The notes below the pieces were generated by a model. It did not search any database. It worked only from the letters and a program-made list of their open reading frames with translations, and was not told the origin of the DNA. Positions 17,701-24,287 of a stretch of DNA of 64,000 bases are shown here, piece by piece. Origin of the DNA: an uncultured Microscilla sp. (GTDB lineage: Bacteria; Bacteroidota; Bacteroidia; Cytophagales; Microscillaceae); contig NZ_CANLRP010000020.1 of NCBI RefSeq assembly GCF_947493425.1, positions 1-64,000 of the forward strand. The letters are read 5' to 3'. Position numbers and translations under genes: made by a program. Position 1 is the first letter of the stretch; the number at the start of each line of letters is the position of its first letter.

Positions 17701-18766
17701 TACTACCAAAATGATTCGTTTCAGACTGGCATTTGGCAGCAATAGTGATAACCCTACTGACGTAAATCTTGATGGGTTTGCCTTTGACAATATTACCATT
17801 GGTAACCGAAACCGGGTAGTATTGCTAGAGTATTTTATCAACGAAGGAGTGACCAATGCAGGAACGCTGGACAAAGCCGCGAAGGATTTCCCGAACACTG
17901 GCAATAGCGACGAAATTATTAGTATTCATCACCATACGGGTTTTCCGGCAGTAGATGCCATCAACGCTCAAAACACCCAAGACCCTAGTGCACGTGCTTT
18001 TCATCATGGCATTCGTGAGGTACCTCGTGGCATTATAGATGGTTATACAAGAGATACCCTTTTAGGGCAATGGGCTACCGACTATTATGCAGACCGTACC
18101 CTGATTATTTCACCTTTTAACATCAGTATTGCCCAGCCTACAGTATCGGGCACACAGCTATCAGTAAACGCTACCATTACTGCCTTACAAAGCTTTGATC
18201 GTCCTTTGGTACTACACGTAGTAGTCATAGACTCAGCTGTTACCAGCAATGGGGTGCAGTTTTATAATGTGACTCGCAAAATGTTGCCCGATGCTGCGGG
18301 TACTTACCACAACTCGCCGTGGCAAACAGGTACTACCAAAGATTTGAGCTTTACCTGGGACTTTGGTACGTTGGCAACAAGTGGAATGAAGGTAGTAGTG
18401 TTTGTAGAGGATTACCAAACCAAAGCAATTTATCAGGCGGGCGTGAGTACATTTGTTGGTGCTCGTACTGGTGGTACCCAAGGTTTGCAACAGGTAACTG
18501 GATTGAGTAATCAAACAGACGAACTGCCTGTAAGACTATACCCTAACCCTGCCACTACCCAGATGTATGTAGCGTTAGAAAATACCCCTGCTACTGCCAT
18601 CGAATGGCAAGTAATTGCTATGAGTGGTAAGGTAGTACAGCAAGGCAAGTGGTTGCCAGGCAGCAATCAAAAAATACTGGAGGTGGCTAACTTATCGGAA
18701 GGCATGTACATTTTGCGAATGCAGGATAACAAGCGGCAAGTGTTCCGAAGGTTTGAGAAAAAATAA
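11738..18766 (+). CDS. Giant secreted multidomain protein with PKD, Omp28-like and T9SS sorting domains
   Basis: A protein of 2342 residues predicted to be exported and then secreted or surface-anchored by the type IX system. It has a long signal sequence (hydrophobic core LFLLLNCLMIVSSAFVF, cleavage near 46). About 1600 residues of Thr/Ser/Asn-rich repeated Ig-like modules follow; many carry a YEW or YNW strand and end in a paired-Cys region, and two related modules begin NLCKGG/NLCNGG. Two PKD domains lie near residues 1640-1800 (WSWTFGDA, WAWEFGDG with the YTYQAAGTYWVKL strand). A jelly-roll region (about 1810-2025) is next, then an Omp28-like thioredoxin-fold region (about 2026-2250, VVLLEYFIN...IISIHHHTGFPA). 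The C-terminus is a type A sorting domain from about 2265 (LPVRLYPNPA...LSEGMYILRM). It is probably an adhesin or scaffold. Its promoter may come from the family B repeat. Confidence 0.9.
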   Translation: MFNYSPTKHRLKLRNLGLTSKKSRLFLLLNCLMIVSSAFVFTPVSAKKINYGIIPANVNLCKGGSATTLPAIVIQEDAVGDFQETTGTLVLAFDNANLILSGSPSVVLTNPSTSTVGASVNTTNNTLEITYNFDNASITQSNTLIINNVQVSANSSFTGSTSDLKVHSSSSGANFTIIDGTTVFATATVTPTPTDPTFTTNPAIICNNGGNVTYTASSTDASTYEWDIPTGLTGTSTSSSINLSSTNTTGTSYTIRVRGVNGSCTSNWTSHTVTLTSTPAIAGTISGGNTIYGGESKTYTVPAITDANNYEWTFPIELTAPSATAVSTTTTTRTVSTTTNNITVTASTVTAATAITSGSMTVRGQNTTCSTYGTASASYPINISPGVSVTAPTLTNLCNGGNAVALGSIVITENHAGAFKQGNQTLTLALPTGFEFNTSASPVATLLNNDGASTLNASVTTTELNLVYNFSTASTTLSNSITITGLEIKATTGSATAVTLKPNNTATATHFDGLNNDVSFASMVSVDPPSTPSFTASPSVTNGSTNVCTGQSYTYTINSVAGVDYEWTFPSGMTVVGGSTTSETITLLVGSGAVSGMVSVRLKNQTSNCTSGWLQESVTVVNSVASAPTINTISDMCEGDSQTITIVPVSGATSYTWDFTWTDGNSNNGNFSGTPASASDNFLAYTASNIFASAPATQNSIEVTLTVKGVSATCGNGATSTQKFNVKRTVVSITNTTTSFSTSSAKEALTASANGTNITTGVFSGPGVSQGSGGTYYFDPSSLGAGSYTVTCTYTDPVTSCVGTATQSFLVSTTNALGLSAGYCDGDNTAYAFKVTKIVSQSITELKYIHSLVTTNGVAVDGSKAGNNAVIANNGSCAGVPSSNTMTNEDFHYTFTPSNAVGTNVNIVANVVTATYDLLGNLTGCNTSTQALGSVTLNPAPMPGITNVTSFNLCADGTTEHTYETASVTNHTYQWEVIPASAGDIIGSSTGNQVKVRWNTASTTHQLKVTEKDAINCDNFDTQTIAVNALPTIDFTGSDGSAGRTALNAACPNTPVTYTATNTGLGSYNWVVSNGTTLSPNTTSSSIQVQWTGTGTGTLSLQVSDGTCTKTVSGDVTINTVSTPSLISTPQTTVCANSKNIGYSASSNCEWTITGGTIVSTGTTTASNTANIAVNWGSSTAGSITIRESAGSCLGDNKTDITITPLATVSFTGLPSTAMVCKTSKLTVNPTINNAAPSTGTTTSEFFVVYDQTATTEIARFEKTDHNGASFEIDFNNPAANTTTHTFAAGKYTLLYEYRDATTAQCQAVSSHQGFTLEAVDNVNFTVAATGLPLANKYCIDGGQLTLNPVFTSTNTTATPATQGYFQIVKDGTTNFNLNAGDNVIDLAKLGGQGSYQVTYIFTSAGGACVQPSATQTFQLNTLPVLGITNINTGGYCTRDGGKVALGATVGGLPHTLALNAGTEFFEIKRAGGTYESLVDPTTGNPTNMFDPTRPLPSEAAIASNANASTWNSIAGTYQIRYTYTDGTTTCKNTSAEYNIVVNALPILDFIGLNSTQSYCNNFGAVTLTPIDNGSIITTPVTFKYRRVGSTGAYTNFTSGNTFNTSTLGEGSFEIMFDYTNGSNCTESSSSQTVTIESVPTGIAVTAERYENQNFIKFSSSATNITTATTWSWTFGDATTSTEQNPVKSWNNPASQLVNYTLSVNTGSANLCENAITKSYSADFSFTGHCLNSPTQFTDLSQSSTDPIATWAWEFGDGVGTSNLQNPSYTYQAAGTYWVKLTITTQDGLGTYILHKRIDIFPINIINESQTYAENFESGTGGWITHGLVTVDQTSIDSTSWKLQTPKGFNITSTNGTSWVTDNSDNANRPASNTYNYNDNEQSYIESPCFDITGLSRPMISFDFWSDTDKGADGIVLLYTIDDGKTWARLGSQNLGIEWYDSKAILGSPGSSYSTDNAANQGWSGNTTQAWRTARFSLTEALQKMNGFTTKMIRFRLAFGSNSDNPTDVNLDGFAFDNITIGNRNRVVLLEYFINEGVTNAGTLDKAAKDFPNTGNSDEIISIHHHTGFPAVDAINAQNTQDPSARAFHHGIREVPRGIIDGYTRDTLLGQWATDYYADRTLIISPFNISIAQPTVSGTQLSVNATITALQSFDRPLVLHVVVIDSAVTSNGVQFYNVTRKMLPDAAGTYHNSPWQTGTTKDLSFTWDFGTLATSGMKVVVFVEDYQTKAIYQAGVSTFVGARTGGTQGLQQVTGLSNQTDELPVRLYPNPATTQMYVALENTPATAIEWQVIAMSGKVVQQGKWLPGSNQKILEVANLSEGMYILRMQDNKRQVFRRFEKK

Positions 18767-18896
18767 AGTGGCTTGTAGTAACAATAGTCCGCATTTAGCC
18801 CATAGCACCAAAAAGGTTCCCCGTAAACGGGATGTCGGCATAGCCTCCACTAGGCACTAGGTGCAAGATTCTAGGTACACCCTGTTCCACAGGCAG

Positions 18897-18945
18897 CTAA
18901 CAAATTCATAGTACACTTATTTTCAGTGGTTTATGAATTTGTTAG
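18897..18945. other. Perfect 14-bp stem-loop downstream of the giant gene
   Basis: CTAACAAATTCATA and TATGAATTTGTTAG pair perfectly across a 21-nt loop, 130 bp after the stop of the giant gene. There is no T-run, so this is not a standard terminator. It may stabilise the mRNA 3' end or mark a small mobile element. Confidence 0.6.
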
Positions 18946-19011
18946 TTAATAGCAGATTCGAATAAATGTTCACCTTACTTATAGTTGATAATCAAAGAGT
19001 GAAAATAATTT

Positions 19012-19047
19012 AAAAAAAAGGGTTTGCTTATCGCAAACCTTTTTTTA
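19012..19047 (+). terminator. Rho-independent terminator
   Basis: An A-run, then AGGGTTTGC, loop TTATC, GCAAACCT and a T-run of seven. It lies 245 bp after the giant gene and is probably its transcript end. Confidence 0.8.
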
Positions 19048-19742
19048 TGACATTTTATCAAAAGTTTTTAATGAATAAAACCACGCTGGAAAGCACTCAA
19101 AAAAGGGAGGGATGCACAGTAAACCTACCTTCGGCAAGGTCTATTTCAGAAGAAATGAGTACCCTAACACAACGCAAAGTAGTAACAATACGTGTAAATT
19201 TGTTTGGTAAGGATGCAGTAATCAAATGCTCATCAAAGATTGTATAGCTCAACCAATAAGAAACGATTAATTAACATTCTACGGCTCATTTTATTATTTT
19301 AAAATAATAGTTTTCATAACACATTTTTTACGAAATAATATTTTTTTTATGAAATAATAAAAAATATTCTCCTACCTGAGACACATATACAAAGCAAAGC
19401 GTATTGGCTCTGATAAACTACTCGACAACTGTCTAAAACAGGTAAAAGTCGCAGAACTAAACAGATAGATAGTTAAAAGAAATAAAAACTAATAAAATTG
19501 GCAATTAGTCTATTATTTCGGTATGCACTCAATTGTAAAATATGATTTTTTCAATACGCAACATCCTTAAAGCATTTTAAATTAATTTTTAATATAAATA
19601 TTTTTATTTTTAAAAAAACTTTTAAGGTTTTCCCCCGTTAGAAATGTCAAAGTATAATGACGAACAAAGTCTAATTACGCACACACAATTGTTACAACAC
19701 TAAAATTTAATCAATAAAAACCGAAATTTTAATAATGACAAC

Positions 19743-20261
19743 ATGAAAGCGATTACAGACCACCAACAGTATCAGTATTTCACCAAGTTATTGACGTCGT
19801 TTCCTGAGTGGAATGAAATCTCAGATTCGGCACAATCACGCATCATGAACACTTTGGACAGGGAGATTAAAAAAGAGTCTTCTGAGCCAGTAATTATTCG
19901 CTTTGCAAATGAAATTGCACTTTCATTGCATTCATCTGAAAGAATCGTTATCGAAAAAATAATGAAAAAACTCCAGATCAGCCTGGTGGTTTTTGAACAG
20001 ATTCAGCAAATCATTTCCGAACGCATTATTCAGGAACAACACATTCGCCTGGATTCTCGAATAGACAAAGATCTGGGGCTGGACAAGCTAGATTTAATTT
20101 GGGTGATTTTACGATGCGAGCAAATCTTCCATATTCAAATTGACGAAGAGGCCGTAATTCGCCCATTGGTTACTATACAGGCGTATGTAACTTATATATC
20201 ACAATTGTACTTTCAAGAACGAGAGTTCTCCACTAAAACCAGATTTATGAATGCATCATAA
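19743..20261 (+). CDS. Acyl-carrier-like protein lacking the phosphopantetheine serine
   Basis: A cytoplasmic protein of 172 residues. The first 80 or so residues are helical and match no family I recognise. Residues about 84-155 align with acyl carrier protein: FEQIQQIISERI, then SRIDKDLGLDKLDLIWVILRCEQIFHIQI, then a VTIQAYVTYIS helix. In ACP the sequence is DLGxDSLD...; here the attachment serine is replaced by Lys115 (DKLD). It therefore cannot be phosphopantetheinylated at the usual place. The helix-II acidic and hydrophobic pattern is kept, so the fold is probably retained. No fatty-acid or polyketide genes are adjacent. A terminator follows within 20 bp, so it is likely a single-gene transcript. 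A regulatory or scaffold role is inference. Confidence 0.65.
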   Translation: MKAITDHQQYQYFTKLLTSFPEWNEISDSAQSRIMNTLDREIKKESSEPVIIRFANEIALSLHSSERIVIEKIMKKLQISLVVFEQIQQIISERIIQEQHIRLDSRIDKDLGLDKLDLIWVILRCEQIFHIQIDEEAVIRPLVTIQAYVTYISQLYFQEREFSTKTRFMNAS

Positions 20262-20278
20262 CTACTGTAAAAGCATCA

Positions 20279-20312
20279 GATAGCCTCGAATTACATTTGA
20301 GGCTATTTTTAT
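20279..20312 (+). terminator. Rho-independent terminator
   Basis: TAGCCTC, loop GAATTACATTT, GAGGCTA and a T-run, just after the carrier-like gene. It lies 38 bp beyond the stop of the leftward SUI1 gene and may serve both. Confidence 0.85.
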
Positions 20313-20349
20313 ATCGTTTCATGTATGCATAGCTTGCTGCTTGTCTTGC

Positions 20350-20724
20350 TTATCCTCCCGATTTTTTTGCCTTATACCCTGCATTCTTAAGCAACTCCAT
20401 TACCTTATCACGCATATCGCCCTGAATAATAATTTCACCATCTTTAGCACTCCCCCCTACTCCACACTTGCTCTTCAGCATTTTGCCCAGTGCTTTTAGG
20501 TCATCGTCGGTACCCACAAAACCAGTAACTAGGGTAGCTACTTTCCCTTTGCGGTTTTTCTTGTCTAGCATCACCCTGAGGTCTTGCTGATTGATAGGCA
20601 AGGTTTCTTCTTCCTCTTCTCCTTCCGTATCATATTCAAAATCGGGATTGGTAGAATACACCATTCCTAAACGACTTTTCCAATCGTCTTGGTCATCTTT
20701 CTTTTTTCTGTTATTTCTACTCAT
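20350..20724 (-). CDS. SUI1/YciH-family translation initiation factor
   Basis: A protein of 124 residues with a charged N-terminal tail (MSRNNRKKKDDQDDWKS, then an acidic EGEEEEE stretch) and a C-terminal SUI1/eIF1 domain from about residue 50. Hallmarks are the loop RKGKVATLVTGF, then KSKCGVGGSAKDGEIIIQGD and a final KVMELLKNAGYKAKKSGG. The bacterial homologue YciH is related to eIF1 and has been linked to start-codon fidelity and stress translation. The length and the position of the GVGGSAKDG signature fit the family well. The next gene upstream on the same strand lies 39 bp away, so they may be co-transcribed. Confidence 0.92.
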   Translation of the reverse strand: MSRNNRKKKDDQDDWKSRLGMVYSTNPDFEYDTEGEEEEETLPINQQDLRVMLDKKNRKGKVATLVTGFVGTDDDLKALGKMLKSKCGVGGSAKDGEIIIQGDMRDKVMELLKNAGYKAKKSGG

Positions 20725-20763
20725 AATTTTTTCACTGTTTAGTTATGCCCAATGAATAAAGCA

Positions 20764-21075
20764 TTAAACGTGATTAGCTTCATTCTCCTGAAACAATTTC
20801 TTATCTGCTATAAAAGGACCAAAGGGTACAATAGAGGCCAATATTGCCAATCCTACTTTTTTCAATGGCCACTCGTGTTCTATTTTTACCTGTATCAACA
20901 AGATACAATATACTACAAATAAAAGCCCGTGTACTGCACCCGTTATTTTTACTGCTTCAGGCATTTGCCAGATGTATTTAAGCGGCATTGCTATGCCTAA
21001 CAATACCAAAAAAGAGAGGCCTTCCAGAAAACCCATGATACGCAAGCGCCCCAAGGCAGTTTTTAATATATTCAT
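20764..21075 (-). CDS. DUF3817 small integral membrane protein
   Basis: An inner-membrane protein of 103 residues from the ATG at 21075; a TTG three codons upstream is possible. It begins ALGRLRIMGFLEGLSFLVLLGIAMPLKY, the typical DUF3817 start, with helices near residues 14-33, 45-65 and 75-95. The middle contains KITGAVHGLLFV with the conserved His, and the end has LASIVPFGPFIADKKL, the family's PFG motif. The function of this family is not established. It lies between the htrA and SUI1-family genes, all leftward. Confidence 0.85.
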   Translation of the reverse strand: MNILKTALGRLRIMGFLEGLSFLVLLGIAMPLKYIWQMPEAVKITGAVHGLLFVVYCILLIQVKIEHEWPLKKVGLAILASIVPFGPFIADKKLFQENEANHV

Positions 21076-21175
21076 ATCAAACAATTCATCAATCAGTTTA
21101 AAACCGTAAAGTTAGTGTTAAGTAGCTTCAAATACAACGAATTGAATTATTCACAAGTTGGCAAAAAGGGCTATA

Positions 21176-21211
21176 CAAAAAAGCCATTGACTATTCCTGG
21201 TCAATGGCTTG
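21176..21211 (-). terminator. Rho-independent terminator of the HtrA gene
   Basis: On the minus strand AGCCATTGAC, loop CAGGAATA, GTCAATGGCT and a T-run. It is 20 bp past the HtrA stop. Confidence 0.85.
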
Positions 21212-21231
21212 CTAAAAGACAGTTTTTTGAA

Positions 21232-22686
21232 TTAAAAATAAAAAGAATAGTAGCCTTTTGTTCCATCTTTACTCACCCCTTGGATGTATATTTTACCTTG
21301 CAAGTCGCTTAACAAGCTTTCTACTTCTTTGGGTGTTTTTACAGGCTGACGATTGATATGGGTAATCACGAAGCCTTCTTGCATACGCAAACGACTAAAT
21401 AAACCCCGGCGTACTTTGAGTACTCTTACTCCTCCACTTTCTACCCTTAGTTTTTGGCGTTCGGTTTTAGAAATTTTTTCCAGCTCTACTCCTAGTTTTT
21501 TCGAGTAAAATATCTCTCTTTTGAGTACGCCTGTAGTACCTTCCCGATTTTTTAGCTTAAGCTGCACTGTTTGGGTACTTTTACCTCGGCGGTAGGTGAG
21601 CTTTATTTTGTCTCCTGGGCGAAAATAGCTCATTTCCTCCATAAACGTACTCTTACCGTTTATCTTGACACTATTAACTTTTAGTATTACATCACCAGGT
21701 TTTATGCCTGCTTTATCGGCTTCACTATCAGGGTTTACCTCTGTTACTACAGCTCCATCAAACGAGTTAGATTTAATGTTAAATCTTTGGGCAAGCTTAG
21801 TGCTCAACTCACTTACTTTGATACCACTAAACGCTTTTTGCACTTCGCCATACTGTACCAAGTCATTGAAAACTTTTGCTACAATGTCTACAGGTACTGC
21901 AAAACCATACCCGGCATAAGATCCTGTATGCGAAAGGATTGCCGTGTTGATACCCACCAACTGACCTTTAATATTGACCAAAGCCCCTCCACTGTTTCCA
22001 GGGTTAATGGCAGCATCGGTTTGAATAAAAGACTCTAGAGGAAACTGCCCACCTAGCAAAGCAATATCACGCCCTTTGGCGCTTACTATTCCTGCGGTTA
22101 CAGTAGAGGTCAAGTTAAAAGGGTTACCAATGGCAAGTACCCACTCACCTACGTTTAGTTTTTTAGAGGTACCCCGTGTAATGCTGGGCAAACCTTTGGC
22201 ATCTACCTTAAGCACTGCAATATCAGACGAAGGATCAGTACCAATTACTTTTGCTTTGTAAGAACGTTTTTCGTGGATTACTTCTATAGTTTCTGCACTT
22301 TGTATCACGTGGTTATTGGTTACAATGTAGCCATTATCGGTAAATATTACGCCCGACCCTGACGCTAACTGCTTGCGACCTCTGCCCCCATTGCCAAAGA
22401 AAAAATCGAATACATCATAAGAGTTGTATTTGGCATCTGACACTGTTTTGATGTATACAACACTACGAGTGGCTACGTTAGAGGCTTTTACAAAGTCACC
22501 GTTCAGCTCAACGAGTGACTTATTGTTGACCATTTTGGTGTTAGTGTCTCGATTTTCGGGTATCACCAGGTTCTGTTCATTACTATGGCTACTTTTGCCC
22601 GAAGATTGGTTGACCAAATAAAAGCAATAGCCACCTATAATGGCAGAAAAAAAGCTCAGTGCTATGGTTTTTATGGTATTGTTCAT
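21232..22686 (-). CDS. HtrA/DegP-type periplasmic serine protease
   Basis: An envelope quality-control protease of 484 residues. An N-terminal hydrophobic segment (IALSFFSAIIGGYCFYLV) is a signal anchor or signal peptide. The trypsin-like domain shows the catalytic triad in context: His in YIVTNNHVI, Asp in PSSDIAVLKVD and Ser in INPGNSGGALVN. A PDZ domain follows (about 280-385, FSGIKVSEL...GAVVTEVNPDSEADKAGIKPGDVILKV, quoted in parts). A second, more divergent PDZ-like region forms the C-terminus (VRVLKVRRGLFSRLRMQEG). The length matches DegP/DegQ with two PDZ domains. It is transcribed alone or with the two downstream leftward genes; a good terminator follows it. Confidence 0.95.
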   Translation of the reverse strand: MNNTIKTIALSFFSAIIGGYCFYLVNQSSGKSSHSNEQNLVIPENRDTNTKMVNNKSLVELNGDFVKASNVATRSVVYIKTVSDAKYNSYDVFDFFFGNGGRGRKQLASGSGVIFTDNGYIVTNNHVIQSAETIEVIHEKRSYKAKVIGTDPSSDIAVLKVDAKGLPSITRGTSKKLNVGEWVLAIGNPFNLTSTVTAGIVSAKGRDIALLGGQFPLESFIQTDAAINPGNSGGALVNIKGQLVGINTAILSHTGSYAGYGFAVPVDIVAKVFNDLVQYGEVQKAFSGIKVSELSTKLAQRFNIKSNSFDGAVVTEVNPDSEADKAGIKPGDVILKVNSVKINGKSTFMEEMSYFRPGDKIKLTYRRGKSTQTVQLKLKNREGTTGVLKREIFYSKKLGVELEKISKTERQKLRVESGGVRVLKVRRGLFSRLRMQEGFVITHINRQPVKTPKEVESLLSDLQGKIYIQGVSKDGTKGYYSFYF

Positions 22687-22756
22687 AATTTAAATATTTT
22701 AGAGATGGTTGTTCTGTTGCGTTATTTGACAGAGTGAACGTATTGCCCACTTATAA

Positions 22757-22764
22757 CAAAATTA
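22757..22764 (-). promoter_or_regulatory. Possible -7 box of the HtrA gene (TAATTTTG)
   Basis: A TAnnTTTG match on the minus strand, 70 bp upstream of the HtrA start. Such motifs are common in AT-rich DNA and no -33 box is evident. Confidence 0.3.
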
Positions 22765-22849
22765 GTGATTTTTTTATATTGCACTCATCTTGAGTTTTCT
22801 AATGTCCTTCACTTCTTGCCTGAAAGTAAAAACCTAAGATAGATTCTTT

Positions 22850-22877
22850 TGTTTCAGCAATAGCTTTGCTGAAACAA
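22850..22877 (+). other. 5' hairpin upstream of the glycan cassette
   Basis: TGTTTCAGCA pairs with TGCTGAAACA across an 8-nt loop, ending 25 bp before the WbqC start. It is probably in the leader of the cassette mRNA. No T-run follows, so it is not a standard terminator. Confidence 0.45.
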
Positions 22878-22902
22878 CCAATTTACATTAAATAATGTTA
22901 AA

Positions 22903-23607
22903 ATGTCAGTGAATAAAAGTGTGTACATCAGTCAATCTAATTATATTCCCTGGAAAGGCTATTTTGACAGTATCAACCAAGTAGACGAATTTATTATCTA
23001 TGACGAGATGCAGTATACCCGACGCGACTGGCGTAACAGAAATAAAATTAAAACTAATCAAGGGGTACAGTGGTTGTCTGTTCCAGTACAAACCAAGGGT
23101 CGTTTTTTGCAAAAAATAAATGAAACCAAAGTAAGCGATACTCAATGGGGTAAAAAGCACTGGCAAATCTTGCAACACAACTATAGCAAAGCTCCCTTTT
23201 TTGAGTTATACGCCTCTGTTTTTGCTCCTCTGTATATACACCCTCCCAGCGAGTGGCTCAGCGAGATTAATTATGCTTTTATCAAGCAAATATGTCAGGT
23301 TTTGGGCATTCAAACCCACCTTTCGTTCTCCAGAAACTTTACCTTAGCTACAGGCAAAACCGAGCGGTTAGTGGATTTGTGTCAGCAAGTAGGAGCCACT
23401 GACTACTATTCGGGAATGGCGGCTAAAAACTACCTCGACGAAACATTGTTTACTCAGGCAAATATCAAGGTACATTATATAAAACATACTGCATACCCTG
23501 CTTATACACAGCTTTACCCTCCGTTTGAGCATGCGGTTAGCATACTAGACTTGTTATTTAACACTGGAGAAAAGGCCAGGGATTTTATGACGACATTTGA
23601 GCAATGA
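22903..23607 (+). CDS. wbqC: WbqC-like family protein
   Basis: A cytoplasmic protein of 234 residues of the WbqC family, found in O-antigen and other surface-glycan gene clusters. Hallmarks seen are the start VYISQSNYIPWKGYFDSI, then IYDEMQYTRRDWRNRNKIK, WLSVPV, and the middle KKHWQILQHNYSKAPFF. The C-terminal part contains ERLVDLCQQVGATDYYSG and an ending in LSILDLLF-type sequence (SILDLLFNTGE). The biochemical role is not settled; members co-occur with amino-sugar aminotransferases and are thought to act in sugar modification. Its 3' end overlaps the next gene by 4 bp (ATGA), so the two are translationally coupled. It heads a five-gene co-directional cassette ending at 27344. Confidence 0.9.
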   Translation: MSVNKSVYISQSNYIPWKGYFDSINQVDEFIIYDEMQYTRRDWRNRNKIKTNQGVQWLSVPVQTKGRFLQKINETKVSDTQWGKKHWQILQHNYSKAPFFELYASVFAPLYIHPPSEWLSEINYAFIKQICQVLGIQTHLSFSRNFTLATGKTERLVDLCQQVGATDYYSGMAAKNYLDETLFTQANIKVHYIKHTAYPAYTQLYPPFEHAVSILDLLFNTGEKARDFMTTFEQ

Positions 23608-24272
23608 AAAAACAGAAAAAACTGATCATTGTAGGCAATACTACCAACGCCCGGCTTGCCCATTGGTATTTCAAACATGACAGCCCTTACGAGGTAGTGG
23701 CTTTTTCGGTACACGGGGCATACATTCAAACCAATGTATGGCAAGGTTTACCAGTAGTGCCTTATGAGCAACTGGAACAGCTATACCCCCCCGCTCACTT
23801 TGATGCTTTTGTGGCCATTGGTTACAAAAAGATGAATCAAATACGCGAACAAATGTATATCCAAACCAAGGCTAAAGGTTATTTTTTGCCCAATTATATC
23901 AGTTCTCGTTGTATTTTTCTTGCCGAAGCGCCCATAGGCGATAATAACTTAATTCTGGAAGGTAACACTGTTCAACCTTTTGTACATCTGGGCAACAACA
24001 ATGTGCTCTGGAGTGGTAATCATATAGGGCATGACACTGTTTTGCATCATCATATTACCCTTACCTCGCAGGTGGTAGTATCGGGCTATTGCACTATTCA
24101 TAACAATTGTTTTTTGGGGGTAAATGCCACCATACACAATGAGGTTACATTGGCAAAAGCCACTTTGGTAGGGGCAGGGGCGGTTATACGCAAAAACACC
24201 CACGAAAAAGAAGTATACTTGCCAGCCAAAACTATTTTGTGGCACAAAAAAAGCGATGAATTGGATTTTTAG
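23604..24272 (+). CDS. NeuD-like sugar O/N-acyltransferase
   Basis: A protein of 222 residues of the NeuD/PglD-type acyltransferase family. The N-terminal half is a Rossmann-like sugar-nucleotide-binding domain (KKLIIVGNTTNARLAHWYF). From about residue 105 it is a left-handed parallel beta-helix of hexapeptide repeats (LAEAPIGDNNLILEGNTVQP, NNVLWSGNHIGHDTVLHHH, LGVNATIHNEVTLAKATLVG). The GHDTVLHHH segment carries the conserved catalytic-type histidines. It would transfer an acetyl or other acyl group from a CoA thioester to a nucleotide-activated sugar. With the RffA-type aminotransferase four genes on, an N-acylated dTDP-4-amino-4,6-dideoxyhexose is a plausible product. It overlaps WbqC by 4 bp. 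Confidence 0.85.
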   Translation: MKKQKKLIIVGNTTNARLAHWYFKHDSPYEVVAFSVHGAYIQTNVWQGLPVVPYEQLEQLYPPAHFDAFVAIGYKKMNQIREQMYIQTKAKGYFLPNYISSRCIFLAEAPIGDNNLILEGNTVQPFVHLGNNNVLWSGNHIGHDTVLHHHITLTSQVVVSGYCTIHNNCFLGVNATIHNEVTLAKATLVGAGAVIRKNTHEKEVYLPAKTILWHKKSDELDF

Positions 24273-24287
24273 ACAAGTGACTAATTT

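Larger units (their letters stand above)
18767..19742. other. Long intergenic region with structured 3' sequence
   Basis: About 975 bp. It starts with a structured stretch after the giant gene (a GGTTCCCCGTAAACGGGA-type hairpin near 18815 and the perfect stem at 18897-18945), then a terminator at 19012-19047. The rest is AT-rich, with a 17-bp direct repeat (TTTTTTACGAAATAATA / TTTTTTATGAAATAATA at 19324-19359). A 66-codon open frame at 19047 overlaps the terminator and resembles nothing. No tRNA or known RNA was recognised. Confidence 0.5.

Noticed and set aside
18780-18960. Possible tRNA or known structured RNA after the giant gene
   Set aside because: Hairpins are present but no cloverleaf, T-loop GTTCRA pattern or riboswitch core could be identified.
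19047-19247. 66-codon open frame
   Set aside because: It starts at the end of a terminator T-run, has no recognisable domain and lies in AT-rich DNA.
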